This document shows, piece by piece, positions 6,550 through 13,683 of a stretch of 13,823 bases of DNA (within the stretch, counting starts at the first letter, position 1; each line of letters begins with the position of its first letter). A model generated the notes under the pieces. The model did not search any database. It was given only the letters and a program-made list of their open reading frames with translations, and was not told where the DNA came from. The stretch covers positions 1-13,823 of the forward strand of contig JAUYIV010000157.1 of NCBI GenBank assembly GCA_030688105.1. Direction: 5' to 3'. Position numbers and translations under genes: made by a program. Source of the stretch: Actinomycetota bacterium. Lineage in GTDB: Bacteria > Actinomycetota > Acidimicrobiia > Spongiisociales > UBA11373.

Positions 6550-7281
6550 CTATCGGGCGGCGTCGATCAAGGCCTTGAAGAGCCGGATCGACGGATCGTG
6601 GGACGTGCCGAGCTGCTCGGGATGCCACTGCACGGCCCACATCGGCCAGTCGCGGTCGGTGGGCTCGACCGCCTCGATCACGCCATCGGGAGCGACGGCC
6701 GACACCGCGAGGCTCTCGCCCAGCGTGCGCACCGCCTGGTGGTGGATCGAGTTGACGACGAGGGTGTCGGCCCCGAGGGCTTTGGCCGTCGTGGAACCGG
6801 GCTCGACGATCACCTCGTGCTGGGAATCCTGGGCGGCATGCTTGCCGTCGACCCAGTGCTGGAGCCGTGCCGGGTCGTCATCGAGCAAGTCTTCGATGAG
6901 GGTGCCGCCCAGGGCGACGTTCATCACCTGCATCCCCCGGCAGATGCACAGGGTGGGGAAGCGGCGGGTCCGAGCCGCCTGGGCCATTGCGATCTCGAAG
7001 AGGTCCCGGGTCCGGTCGATGCCGTAGACCCTCGGTCGGACGATGCCGTCGTAGAGCCCCGGGTCGATGTCGCCGCCGCCGGAGAGCAGCAAGCCGTCCA
7101 GACGATCGAGGACCTCGGGCGCCTCGTCGGGGAGACCGGGGGTGACGAGCACCGGGATTCCCCCCGCTTCGCGGACCATCCCGGTGTAGGTCGGCCATAG
7201 CGTGTGGGCGGGCTCGTGCTCGCCGGTGCTGGCACGGATCCTGCGGAGGCCGGCGGTGATGCCGATCAAGGGACGGGACAT
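6550..7281 (-). CDS. Class-I glutamine amidotransferase / gamma-glutamyl hydrolase (peptidase C26, PuuD-like)
   Basis: A 243-aa cytoplasmic hydrolase of the C26 family, related to PuuD (gamma-glutamyl-GABA hydrolase). Landmarks are LLLSGGGDIDPGLY (64-77), the nucleophile elbow CICRGMQ with C114, N(V)ALGGTLIEDL soon after, and the H220/E222 pair in QWHPEQ. The catalytic Cys-His-Glu triad is thus complete. The open frame extends upstream to 7386, but homology starts at MSRPLIGITAG, so the ATG at 7281 is chosen; no clear ribosome binding site precedes it, and the message may be near-leaderless. It is the first gene of the minus-strand block with the SDR and cyclase genes, and is divergent from bS22. 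No other putrescine-pathway gene is present, so PuuD function itself is not claimed. Confidence 0.88.
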   Translation of the reverse strand: MSRPLIGITAGLRRIRASTGEHEPAHTLWPTYTGMVREAGGIPVLVTPGLPDEAPEVLDRLDGLLLSGGGDIDPGLYDGIVRPRVYGIDRTRDLFEIAMAQAARTRRFPTLCICRGMQVMNVALGGTLIEDLLDDDPARLQHWVDGKHAAQDSQHEVIVEPGSTTAKALGADTLVVNSIHHQAVRTLGESLAVSAVAPDGVIEAVEPTDRDWPMWAVQWHPEQLGTSHDPSIRLFKALIDAAR

Positions 7282-7472
7282 GACGGAGGGAGGGTAGAGC
7301 CTGAACCGGGGCCTCTGCGTCGGACTTCGGTACCCGCTCCCGGTTACCCGTTCGACGGCCAGACGTGGCGAAGCGGCACACGGCAACCGACAAGCGTTAT
7401 CGACCGACCTGCCGAGTTGCGGTGAGGAACGCGACCTAGCAACCTACGCCGCCCACTTACACGAAAGACTCC

Positions 7473-7565
7473 ATGGGTTCTCTGGTCAAGAAGCGGCGCA
7501 AGAAGATGAGCAAGCACAAGTACCGCAAACGCTTGCGCGCCAATCGCCACAAGCGCAAGAAGTAG
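7473..7565 (+). CDS. Small ribosomal protein bS22 (AURKAIP1/COX24-domain protein), 30 aa
   Basis: A 30-residue, extremely basic peptide (MGSLVKKRRKKMSKHKYRKR, then LRANRHKRKK) that matches the actinobacterial bS22 / AURKAIP1-COX24 type: GS(V/L)(I/V)KKRRK(R/K)MSK(K/H)KxRK(L/R)LR. In mycobacterial ribosomes bS22 lies in the small subunit near the decoding region. More than half the residues are Lys or Arg, and there is no acidic residue. The ATG at 7473 is preceded by gaaag at 7463-7467, a modest ribosome binding site. The stop at 7563-7565 is 10 nt before the GTG of the aminotransferase gene, so the two may share a transcript. Genes this short are commonly missed by automated calling. Recognition is by pattern and is strong. 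Confidence 0.93.
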   Translation: MGSLVKKRRKKMSKHKYRKRLRANRHKRKK

Positions 7566-7575
7566 CGCCCGCTCG

Positions 7576-8718
7576 GTGGCAGACCCGCTCCCGTCGCAAC
7601 GCCACCTGTTCGACATCCCCGAGGACGTCGCGTACCTCAACTGTGCGTACTTCCCCCCGATGCCGCGGCCGGTTCGTGAGGCGGGCCGGCGCGCCATGGA
7701 GGCGGCGGCATCGCCCTGGGGAGTGATCCCGGCGGACTTCTTCGAACCCGGAGAGCGGCTGCGGCGCGCGTTCGCCGACCTGATCGGCGGGGACGCCGAC
7801 GGTGTGGCGTTCGTCCCCTCCGTCTCGTACGGGGTGGGGGTGGCCGCCCGCAACCTCGCGGTCGGGCCGGGTCGCACCGTCGTGATGGTCGAGGACGAGT
7901 TTCCCTCCGACGTCTACCCATGGCGGGAGAAGGTCGCCGCGGAGGGTGGTGAGATCGTGGTGGTTCCCCGGCCGCGCCAGGGGGGCTGGACCCCGGCCTT
8001 CCTCGGCGCCATCGACGAGAGGACCGCGGTCGTCATCGCCCAGGCCTGCCACTGGACCGACGGGAGCGCGGTCGACCTCGAAGGTGTCGGCCGCGCCACC
8101 CGGTCGGTGGGCGCGGCGTTCGTCGTCGACGCGTCGCAGTCCCTTGGCGCGGCGCCACTCGACGTATCCAAGATCCAGCCGGACTTCTTGGTTACGGTGG
8201 GATACAAGTGGCAGATGGGCCCCTATGCCTTCGGGTATCTCTGGGCTTCGGAACGGAACCGCGCCGGCCGGGGGCTCGAGTCGACGTGGTCGGGAAGGAA
8301 GGGTTCGGAAGACTTCAATCGCCTCGTCGACTACACCGACGAGCTGCGCGACGGTGCCCGAAGATACGACTCGGGAGAGTGGAGCAACTTCGTCCTCCTC
8401 CCCATGGCTGCCGCAGCGATGGATCTGATCACCGAGTGGCGTCCGGAACGAGTGGCCGCCTACCTCGAACCGCTGACGGCGCGTGTCGAGGAGGGGGCCC
8501 GGCGACTCGGTCTCGACCCCATCCCGGCGAGCCAACGGCTCTCACACCTGGTCGGGGTGCGATTTCCCATGGGCGAGCCGCCGGGGCTCCGTCGCCGGCT
8601 GGCCGACGACAAGGTGTTCGTCAGCCTGCGTGCCAATGCCGTCCGGGTGGCCCCTCATGTCTACAACGACGAGGCCGACGTCGACCGGCTGCTGAACGCG
8701 TTGGAGGATGTGATCTAG
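7576..8718 (+). CDS. Class-V aminotransferase-fold PLP enzyme
   Basis: A 380-aa PLP enzyme of fold type I, class V (relatives include cysteine desulfurase, isopenicillin-N epimerase-like and kynureninase-like proteins). The cofactor residues are visible: D185 and Q188 in VVDASQSLG bind the PLP ring and phenol oxygen, and K211 in VGYKWQMGP forms the Schiff base. H159 in ACHWTDG is the usual ring-stacking residue. The C-terminal small domain ends in RVAPHVYNDEADVDRLL, typical of the group. There is no SufS-like active-site cysteine loop, so cysteine desulfurase is unlikely. The GTG start at 7576 places LFDIPEDVAYLNCAYF near the N-terminus, as expected. It lies 10 nt behind bS22, and a heptamer array begins 2 nt after its stop. 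The substrate is unknown. Confidence 0.9.
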   Translation: MADPLPSQRHLFDIPEDVAYLNCAYFPPMPRPVREAGRRAMEAAASPWGVIPADFFEPGERLRRAFADLIGGDADGVAFVPSVSYGVGVAARNLAVGPGRTVVMVEDEFPSDVYPWREKVAAEGGEIVVVPRPRQGGWTPAFLGAIDERTAVVIAQACHWTDGSAVDLEGVGRATRSVGAAFVVDASQSLGAAPLDVSKIQPDFLVTVGYKWQMGPYAFGYLWASERNRAGRGLESTWSGRKGSEDFNRLVDYTDELRDGARRYDSGEWSNFVLLPMAAAAMDLITEWRPERVAAYLEPLTARVEEGARRLGLDPIPASQRLSHLVGVRFPMGEPPGLRRRLADDKVFVSLRANAVRVAPHVYNDEADVDRLLNALEDVI

Positions 8719-8720
8719 TT

Positions 8721-8748
8721 TTGCCCGTTGCCCGTTGCCCGTTGCCCG
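8721..8748. repeat. Heptamer array, unit TTGCCCG, 4 perfect copies
   Basis: Four identical ttgcccg units start 2 nt after the aminotransferase stop codon. It is the most perfect array in the window and so may be the most recently expanded or homogenised. Confidence 0.95.
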
Positions 8749-8790
8749 CTATCAGCCCACCATCCGACTCGGCTTGGGCTAGACAGAATC

Positions 8791-8816
8791 CTCCGCCTTC
8801 CAGGCTGATGGCGGAG
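8791..8816 (+). terminator. Possible hairpin downstream of the aminotransferase gene
   Basis: A perfect 7-bp stem, ctccgcc at 8791-8797 and ggcggag at 8810-8816, has a 12-nt loop and lies between the convergent aminotransferase and CopD-like genes. No U-tract follows. The right arm is also part of the next repeat array. Confidence 0.3.
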
Positions 8817-8867
8817 GGCCGAAGGCCGATGGCGGAGGGCCGAAGGCCGATGGCGGCCGCCGAAGGC
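8806..8867. repeat. 21-bp (3 x 7) tandem repeat, about 3 copies
   Basis: A 21-bp unit, cgatggcggagggccgaagg plus c, occurs at 8806-8826 and 8827-8847 and, slightly altered and one base short, at 8848-8867. Each 21-mer splits into three related heptamers ending in GGC: cgatggc, ggagggc and cgaaggc. This makes it a higher-order version of the 7-bp arrays. Its reverse complement resembles the CCCTCCG array at 10420. Confidence 0.88.
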
Positions 8868-8871
8868 GGCC
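8855..8871 (-). terminator. Perfect GC hairpin abutting the CopD-like stop codon
   Basis: The sequence ggccgcc-gaa-ggcggcc forms a 7-bp all-GC stem with a 3-nt loop. The arm at 8865-8871 touches the CopD-like stop codon (8871-8873). It could end transcription from either convergent gene or protect the 3' end. There is no U-tract. Confidence 0.4.
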
Positions 8872-9293
8872 TACAGCGCCACCGCGGCGGCGAGGATTCC
8901 CAGTGCCAGCAGCAGCAGTGAGCCTTCGAGGGCGCCGCGCAGCGCCGGGGAGGCGGTGCGGGCCACGATCTGGTGGATCCACGCCACCGCCACGGCGACA
9001 CCGACCAGCAGGAGCTTGATGGCGAGGGCGGTGTTGCCTCGGGTGGGGATGTCGAGGCGTATGAGTTGGATGATCCCGGTTGCCACCGAAGTGCCGATGG
9101 CGCTCCAGGCCACCACCCCAAACCGGCGGGCGGCGGCCCGTATCTGATCGGAGGTGGCTCCGGCGCTTCGCAACGCGGGGACCAGCACGGCGACGGTGAT
9201 CATGCCTCCGATCCAGATGGTCGCGGCGAGCAGGTGGATCCAGCGGATGAGGTCGTCGAGCACGCTGTCGATTGTGGCACGGGAGGCGACCAT
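8871..9293 (-). CDS. CopD-like (copper resistance D domain) membrane protein
   Basis: A 140-aa integral membrane protein with four predicted helices, at about residues 14-38, 58-80, 88-108 and 121-140. Helix 1 holds RWIHLLAATIWIGGM, the HLxAAxxWxGG signature of the CopD domain (H20, W27, G29-G30). CopD-type proteins are linked to copper import or handling, and related proteins to haem or other roles, so copper is a family-based guess. It is shorter than CopD itself and consists of the domain only. The frame stays open far upstream, but residues before the ATG at 9293 are low-complexity and unlike the family. No strong ribosome binding site is seen. It lies 212 bp downstream of the PAC2 gene on the same strand; nothing recognisable was seen in that gap. 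Confidence 0.82.
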   Translation of the reverse strand: MVASRATIDSVLDDLIRWIHLLAATIWIGGMITVAVLVPALRSAGATSDQIRAAARRFGVVAWSAIGTSVATGIIQLIRLDIPTRGNTALAIKLLLVGVAVAVAWIHQIVARTASPALRGALEGSLLLLALGILAAAVAL

Positions 9294-9505
9294 CGAGGTC
9301 CGTGGTCGCCGGCCGACCGTGAGTGGCGAGGGCCGCCGCTCAGTGCTGCACTCAGTCGAGAAACCGAACGACTCGAAGATGGCTGCGGCGACGGGCAGGG
9401 GAAAACTCGAAGTCGTCGGCTGCCCTGGTCCGCTCTTGCGACGGCTCGGGTCGTTGACCGTGCGCGGTTCGCCGTCGGCCGACACCAGGCGACGGGCCCG
9501 CCCGA

Positions 9506-10366
9506 TTACCGCTCCTTCAGGAAGTCCTCTATCTCCGAGATCAGGTGATCGCTGTGAGCCGGGTCGATGGGGGCGGTGTCCTCCCCCTGCTCTTCGAGCC
9601 GGTGGACGTAGTCGACGAAGTCGTCGTTGTCCGACATCGCCTCGTCGACTCTGTCCTCGAAGTCCTCCGACACCGCGGCCAGCTCCGAGGTGTCGATCGG
9701 GATCTCCAGGATCTCCGAAGCCTTGTCGAGAAGGGTGAGCATCGCCTTCGGATTCGGGTTGGCCGCCAGGTAGTGGGGAATCGCCGCCCACACGCTGACT
9801 GCCGGGATGCCGATCTCGCGACAAGCCTCCAGCATCACCCCGACCACTCCGGTCGGGCCCTCATACCTGGATGCGATCAGCCCGTGCTGCTCGACGAGGC
9901 GGGGATCGGTCGCCACACCGATGAGCGGGACGGGCCGGGTGTGGGCGACCTGACCGATGAAGGCCCCTAGGGTCACCACCATCTCGGCGTCGGAGTCGGC
10001 GAGGAGCCGGCAGATCGATCTCGTGTAGGTCTTCCAACGGAGGTTGGGCTCTTCGCCCGTGACGACGATGCCGTCGTGGACGCCGGCGTCCATCTCGACG
10101 GCGTAGGCGCGGGTGGTGGGCCAGTCGAGCCGCCGGGTGCCGCCCTCGCTGATCTCGACCAGCGGGCGACGAACCTGGAAGTCGTAGAACTCCTCCGGCT
10201 CGATGGTGGCGAAGGGCTCGATGTCCTCGAACTGCCCGAGAAAGAACGCCGCGGCACCCGAGGCGGCGTCGGCGGCGTCGTTCCAGCCTTCCCACGCCAC
10301 CAGCGCCCGCGGGCTCCGCAGGGTGGGGCGGAACAGTCGGCGGACCGGGTCCATGAGCGGGACCAT
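9506..10366 (-). CDS. PAC2 family protein
   Basis: A 286-aa protein of the PAC2 family, which is related to proteasome assembly chaperones and is widespread in actinobacteria. Family features are ALVAWEGWNDAADAASGAA near residues 21-39, the FYDFQVRRPLVE strand (about 60-71), VTLGAFIGQVAHTRPVP, and ASRYEGPTGVVGVMLEAC in the middle. The C-terminal third is acidic and helical. Actinobacterial members are thought to act in protein complex assembly or quality control, but the function is unsettled, and no proteasome gene is in view. The first ATG (10366) is used; an in-frame ATG four codons later (10354) is an equally valid start. CopD-like follows on the same strand. Two heptamer arrays lie upstream, between this gene and the DUF6390 gene. 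Confidence 0.9.
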   Translation of the reverse strand: MVPLMDPVRRLFRPTLRSPRALVAWEGWNDAADAASGAAAFFLGQFEDIEPFATIEPEEFYDFQVRRPLVEISEGGTRRLDWPTTRAYAVEMDAGVHDGIVVTGEEPNLRWKTYTRSICRLLADSDAEMVVTLGAFIGQVAHTRPVPLIGVATDPRLVEQHGLIASRYEGPTGVVGVMLEACREIGIPAVSVWAAIPHYLAANPNPKAMLTLLDKASEILEIPIDTSELAAVSEDFEDRVDEAMSDNDDFVDYVHRLEEQGEDTAPIDPAHSDHLISEIEDFLKER

Positions 10367-10419
10367 ACCGAAACCCGACGTACATCGTGAATGGTTGGTG
10401 AGTCTCTCCGCCCTTCGCC

Positions 10420-10447
10420 CCCTCCGCCCTCGGCCCTCCGCCCTCGG
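10420..10447. repeat. Heptamer array, alternating CCCTCCG / CCCTCGG, 4 copies
   Basis: The units ccctccg, ccctcgg, ccctccg and ccctcgg give a 14-bp higher-order period. Degenerate units (cccttcg, cccgcg) continue on both sides. The array lies about 50 bp upstream of the PAC2 start. Confidence 0.88.
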
Positions 10448-10480
10448 CCCGCGTGCTGCTCCCGCCCGAAAACCTTCCGG

Positions 10481-10515
10481 CTGATGGCTGATGCCTGATG
10501 GCTGATGGCTGGCGG
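10481..10515. repeat. Heptamer array, unit CTGATGG, 4 copies plus a degenerate fifth
   Basis: The units are ctgatgg, ctgatgc, ctgatgg, ctgatgg and ctggcgg. The array ends 10 nt from the stop codon of the minus-strand DUF6390 gene. Read on that strand it is a run of CCATCAG-type units just past the stop. Confidence 0.9.
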
Positions 10516-10525
10516 CCGTCGACCC

Positions 10526-11275
10526 TTACCCCACCACCGTCCCGATCGGGGTTTGCTCGTTGATCAGGCGCAGGGTGTGGGCGGTCCACGCCTTCAGATT
10601 GTGGAGCCGGGTCGGCGTCAACACGTCGCACACCCAATCCCAGTGGGCGGCGACCGTCTCACCCGGCCGGGGTGGGGCGATCGGGGAGCGTCCCCCATCC
10701 GCCCACTGGGCCCACTCGTCACCGGGATCCTCGAGGCGTATCCGGGACCCATCCCAGCCGAGGGCTCTCGACGACATCAGGACCCGGTCGGACTCGACGG
10801 CGACGACGGTTCCCCAGCGGATCCGACAGCGATCGAGGACCTGCAGCGGCTCCTCGACCCGCCCGGAGCGGAGCAGGCCCACCCACGGATACACCCCGAA
10901 CACGTGGTGTGAGTGATGGGGCACCGCGCCCGCTGGAATCGCTGCTCCTATGCCCCCCCACTTACGACCGGCGCGGCGGCGGAACCGATCGTCGAGGGAG
11001 GTGCCGAGCCAGGGCGTCCCACGGATGAGTAGGTCATTGCCGATCCAGTACGCCTCGACGACCCCGGCGTCGAGAGGATCGGCGATCCCGTTGGCGGCGG
11101 CGATCAACTGGAGATAAGGAAAGGCGCCTTCGAAGGCGGTGGCGAACGCGACGATCTCGGGATCAGCACCTTCCGACGAGGCCTCGAACAAACCGGTCGA
11201 ATCCACCGGGCCGCAGTACCCGAGCGCGTTGGGCGGAAAGGCGAACCGGGCGAACAGGGATGGACCGGAGGTCAT
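10526..11275 (-). CDS. DUF6390 family protein (hydrogenase-locus associated)
   Basis: A 249-aa protein that I recognise as DUF6390-like from its N-terminal signature ARFAFPPNALGYCGP (9-23) and later segments such as GIADPLDAGVVEAYWIGN and SHHVFGVYPWVGLL. From memory, members of this family lie in actinobacterial [NiFe]-hydrogenase clusters near hyp genes; their biochemical role is unknown. C21 within LGYCGP and the HHSHH-like stretch (PHHSHHVFG) are candidate metal ligands. The context agrees, since HypA-like and HypC genes lie about 1.3 kb away. The ATG at 11275 overlaps the EamA stop (ATGA), so both come from one transcript. The frame is open further upstream, but only as an antisense-type shadow of the transporter gene. 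Confidence 0.8.
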   Translation of the reverse strand: MTSGPSLFARFAFPPNALGYCGPVDSTGLFEASSEGADPEIVAFATAFEGAFPYLQLIAAANGIADPLDAGVVEAYWIGNDLLIRGTPWLGTSLDDRFRRRAGRKWGGIGAAIPAGAVPHHSHHVFGVYPWVGLLRSGRVEEPLQVLDRCRIRWGTVVAVESDRVLMSSRALGWDGSRIRLEDPGDEWAQWADGGRSPIAPPRPGETVAAHWDWVCDVLTPTRLHNLKAWTAHTLRLINEQTPIGTVVG

Positions 11276-12237
11276 CGGGCGGCGGGTCGGAGCATCGCGG
11301 CGACGGCGGCGATCCCGCCCGCACTGAGCAGGACCAGGCCCAGCGCAGACGGTGCGGGAGCGCCCGTGATGCCGGTCCGCAGGGCGGCGGTGACCAGGGC
11401 GCCCAGCACGAGAATCGCCGTGACGTCCACGGCTTGCGCCCGGCTGAGGGCGAGGTACCAGGTACCGACGTATGCGGTGAGCGCGATACCCGTGAGGGCG
11501 ATCCAAGCCCATGCCGAGGCGGGCAGGGCAGTGAGCCCGTGGGCTCCGCCCGACACCAGTGTCCACGCCACGAGGGCGGTGGCGCCGATCCCCATTCGCG
11601 CTGCGCCGACGGTGGAGGCGGGAAGGTCGCGCAGCAGGGTCTTTGCGATCACCACCTCGACCGCCCACAGCAGCGTGGCGGCGAGGATCATGATCTCGCC
11701 CGCACCCACCGCCATGCCGTCGACTCCGGTGATGGCGGCTTCCCCGGCGACGAGTAGCCCGATGGCGGCGAGATGAATCGCCGATAGCTTCTCGCGGAGG
11801 AGCGGCACCGCCAGCAGAGCCACCCAGATCACGAGGGTCTTGTGGATGAAAGCCGCCTGGACGGAAGAAGCCCGGGCCAGACCCTCGAAGAACAGCACGA
11901 AGGGAATGGCGCCACCGATGATCCCCACCGCGATCAGACGGAGGCGCTGCGATGGCGTCGGTCGGACCACACGTTGTCGCCGACGGCCGGCCACGAGGGC
12001 CAGTGTGCCGAGGATCACCGCGGCCACCAGGTTCTTGGCGGTGGTGTACGGGGTGGCGCCGACGCCCGAGTCGCGCCAGGCGGACAACCCGTAACTGTTG
12101 AGAAAGATGGCGAATCCACTGATGACGGCCGTGGCTGCTGCGATCGCCGAGCCACCCAGTGCTGTGCCCCGGAAATACGGTCTTCGGATCTCCGAGGCCC
12201 CGGCGTCATCTGGCAAGGACGCACGATGAAGGCGCAT
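11272..12237 (-). CDS. EamA/DMT-superfamily transporter
   Basis: A multi-pass inner-membrane transporter of about 321 aa with two EamA repeats and some ten hydrophobic helices. Typical segments are GIIGGAIPFVLFFEGLARAS followed by AAFIHKTLVIWVALLAVPLL (end of repeat 1), and LLWAVEVVIAKTLLRDLPAS then TAYVGTWYLALSRAQAVDVT in repeat 2. Substrates of DMT transporters are diverse (metabolites, amino acids, nucleotide sugars) and cannot be read here. Proximity to hydrogenase-maturation genes could hint at a role there, but this is speculation. The start is uncertain: the frame opens at 12345, and an ATG at 12237 gives a leader closer to TM1, which I prefer; neither has a convincing ribosome binding site. 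The stop overlaps the DUF6390 start by 4 nt. Confidence 0.85.
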   Translation of the reverse strand: MRLHRASLPDDAGASEIRRPYFRGTALGGSAIAAATAVISGFAIFLNSYGLSAWRDSGVGATPYTTAKNLVAAVILGTLALVAGRRRQRVVRPTPSQRLRLIAVGIIGGAIPFVLFFEGLARASSVQAAFIHKTLVIWVALLAVPLLREKLSAIHLAAIGLLVAGEAAITGVDGMAVGAGEIMILAATLLWAVEVVIAKTLLRDLPASTVGAARMGIGATALVAWTLVSGGAHGLTALPASAWAWIALTGIALTAYVGTWYLALSRAQAVDVTAILVLGALVTAALRTGITGAPAPSALGLVLLSAGGIAAVAAMLRPAAR

Positions 12238-12552
12238 CGAGTGAGATGCGTCGAGGAGGAGGACGCAGCCAGGGGCGTCGAGGGCCGGAGAGACGTGATC
12301 GTGTTCCCGGGGCGCTGCACCTAGACGGGCGCTGCCATTGCTCATAGTGGTGTCATCGTGTCATGCGTCGCAGCCTCGGGTCAGGGCCGTTGGACGGTGC
12401 GCGCGTGCCCTTCGACCCCTGCCCTCCAGCGGCAGATACTCATAACTTGTCTTTGTCGATGAAGCACCGTCGTTTCCCGAGGGTCATCATCGACCGGGAG
12501 GGGGGTCGGCCGCCTCGGCCGTGCGTCGATTCGGTATTGGAGGCTGTTGGCG
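12238..12552. other. Divergent intergenic region between EamA and HypA-like genes
   Basis: This 315-bp gap separates the minus-strand EamA-DUF6390 pair from the plus-strand HypA-HypC pair, so promoters for both should lie here. The first 108 bp also stay open in the EamA frame, so its true start could be as far as 12345. A slightly AT-richer stretch around 12430-12475 is the most promoter-like part, but no box can be named with confidence. Unlike most other gaps here, it has no 7-bp array. Confidence 0.5.
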
Positions 12553-12555
12553 ATG
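12539..12555 (+). promoter_or_regulatory. Ribosome binding site fixing the HypA-like start
   Basis: The sequence ggagg at 12539-12543 lies 9 nt before the ATG at 12553. An in-frame TTG at 12547 would sit only 3 nt from it, so the ATG, giving MDERKV, is preferred. This matters because the second residue is the nickel ligand position in HypA. Confidence 0.6.
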
Positions 12556-12831
12556 GATGAGCGCAAGGTCGTGCGGGACCTGATCCTGAAGGCCACCGAG
12601 GTGGCGATGGAGCATCGCGTCGATCGTCTGACCGATGTGACCATCCGCGTCGGAGCGTTGTCTCACGTGGCTCCCGGGTCGATTGCCCACCAGATCAGGG
12701 ATGCCTCGACCGGCACCCCACTCGAGGATGCGCGTATCGAGGTGGTCAGGGGAGTCGGCGGTCCTGCGGCGGCAGCCGACGAACACGCCGCCGGCGTCTT
12801 CCTCCAATCGGTCGATATCGGGGGGTGCTGA
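12553..12831 (+). CDS. HypA-like protein lacking the zinc-binding insert
   Basis: A 92-aa relative of HypA, the nickel metallochaperone that with HypB delivers Ni to [NiFe]-hydrogenase precursors. The recognisable core is VDRLTDVTIRVGALSHVAPG then SIAHQIRDASTGTPLEDARI, matching HypA's VRVGxLSxVxPxxLxFAFxxxxxGTxxExAxLEI. Two key features are absent. The N-terminal MHE motif reads MDE, so the nickel-binding His2 is Asp. The two CxxC pairs of the zinc domain, which normally follow the LEI strand, are missing; IEVV passes through a short Ala/Gly linker into FLQSVDI, which resembles HypA's terminal strand. At 92 aa it is about 20-25 residues short of typical HypA. It is followed by hypC after 1 nt. 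It may be a repurposed or scaffold-only paralogue. Confidence 0.75.
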   Translation: MDERKVVRDLILKATEVAMEHRVDRLTDVTIRVGALSHVAPGSIAHQIRDASTGTPLEDARIEVVRGVGGPAAAADEHAAGVFLQSVDIGGC

Positions 12832-12832
12832 G

Positions 12833-13083
<251 letters not shown>

Positions 13084-13113
13084 CAGATCGGACGCATGAG
13101 TGGCGGTGTCGTT

Positions 13114-13194
13114 TCAGCTGCTTCGCCTGATCGTCTTGGTCAAGCGAGCGAGCATCATCTTCACGCGGGTGGCGTTCTCGAGGACCGAGCGAAA
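13114..13194 (-). other. In-frame continuation of the four-helix-bundle gene beyond an amber codon
   Basis: After the TAG at 13197-13195 the same frame continues for 26 sense codons to a TGA at 13116-13114. It reads FRSVLENATRVKMMLARL then TKTIRRSS. This is the amphipathic last helix expected for the S23/IVS family. With it the protein would be 119 codons, the usual family length. A single change (for example GAG to TAG) explains the interruption. Confidence 0.7.
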
Positions 13195-13473
13195 CTAGTC
13201 CGAACGCGCGAGGTCCATATCGATGACGATCTCGGCTTGAGTCATCAGTTCGCTCGCCGATCCGGCGGCGATGTCGAGGAATCGCAGGAAGTCGCGTTGT
13301 GAGTATCGACCGGCTCCTTCGGCGATGTTTGAAACGAGCGACACCGAGCACCTACGCATCTGGGCTACCAGGCCAAAGCGCTCGTCTTCTGGGAGGCTCT
13401 TCGATGCGGAGTAGGTCTCAAGAACCAGAGCCTTCGCCGCCTGCCAGACCTCGAGCTGTCTGTGATCGCGCAT
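13195..13473 (-). CDS. Four-helix-bundle protein (23S rRNA intervening-sequence / S23 family), interrupted by amber codon
   Basis: A 92-aa product of the S23/IVS four-helix-bundle family, first known from ORFs inside 23S rRNA intervening sequences and related to the Avd accessory protein of diversity-generating retroelements. Its role is unknown; nucleic-acid binding is suspected. Typical segments are LEVWQAAKALVLETYSASKS, FGLVAQMRRCSVSLVSNIAE then GAGRYSQRDFLRFLDIAAGS, and SASELMTQ. The ATG at 13473 has a ggagg ribosome binding site (13486-13482) 8 nt upstream. Family members are usually about 115-125 aa; this one stops early at a TAG, while coding-like sequence continues in frame to 13114. 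It may be a fresh pseudogene, a truncated active form, an amber-suppressed gene or a sequencing error. Inverted heptamer arrays flank it, and part of a second copy lies at the right edge. Confidence 0.85.
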   Translation of the reverse strand: MRDHRQLEVWQAAKALVLETYSASKSLPEDERFGLVAQMRRCSVSLVSNIAEGAGRYSQRDFLRFLDIAAGSASELMTQAEIVIDMDLARSD

Positions 13474-13529
13474 CTCGTCATCCTCCGACCCCGGCCGTTC
13501 GGGTTCAAGAGGGCCGACCGCGCACTCTG

Positions 13530-13550
13530 GCGGTGAGCGGTCAGCGGTTG
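13530..13550. repeat. Heptamer array, unit GCGGTCA, 3 copies
   Basis: The units are gcggtga, gcggtca and gcggttg, followed by gccgctt. This is the array inside copy 1 of the 80-bp direct repeat, and it is inverted relative to the array at 13052-13079. Confidence 0.88.
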
Positions 13551-13652
13551 GCCGCTTCTGCCCGATACCTTCTGAGTCTCAAAAGAGTTCGGCACGACGC
13601 CCACGTTGACGTCGACGAGGACGCAGGGTCTTGTGGTGCCGCCAGTACTCCG

Positions 13653-13680
13653 GCTGAGGGCCGATGGCCGATGGCGCACT
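13653..13680. repeat. Heptamer array, unit GCCGATG, 2 exact copies plus 2 degenerate
   Basis: The units are gctgagg, gccgatg, gccgatg and gcgcact. The core is like the CGATGGC heptamer of the 21-bp repeat at 8806-8867, which links arrays 5 kb apart. Confidence 0.7.
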
Positions 13681-13683
13681 TTG

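Noticed and set aside
7282..7472. tRNA or other structured RNA between the amidotransferase and bS22 genes
   Set aside because: No cloverleaf, T-loop or other recognisable RNA motif was found; it is treated as a divergent promoter region.
9294..9824. N-terminal extension of the CopD-like frame to 9824
   Set aside because: The extension runs antisense-style through the PAC2 gene and the 212-bp gap, and is Arg/Gly/Asp low complexity. Family sequence starts at the ATG at 9293.
11276..11668. Upstream extension of the DUF6390 frame
   Set aside because: It lies wholly within the EamA gene in another frame and is Arg-rich. The ATGA overlap at 11275 gives the natural start with the family's N-terminal signature.
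12238..12552. Nickel riboswitch or NikR operator before the HypA-like gene
   Set aside because: I could not find a conserved riboswitch core or a palindromic operator by eye.
13195..13473. Diversity-generating retroelement accessory gene (avd)
   Set aside because: The fold family is shared with Avd, but no reverse transcriptase, template repeat or variable repeat is visible in the window.
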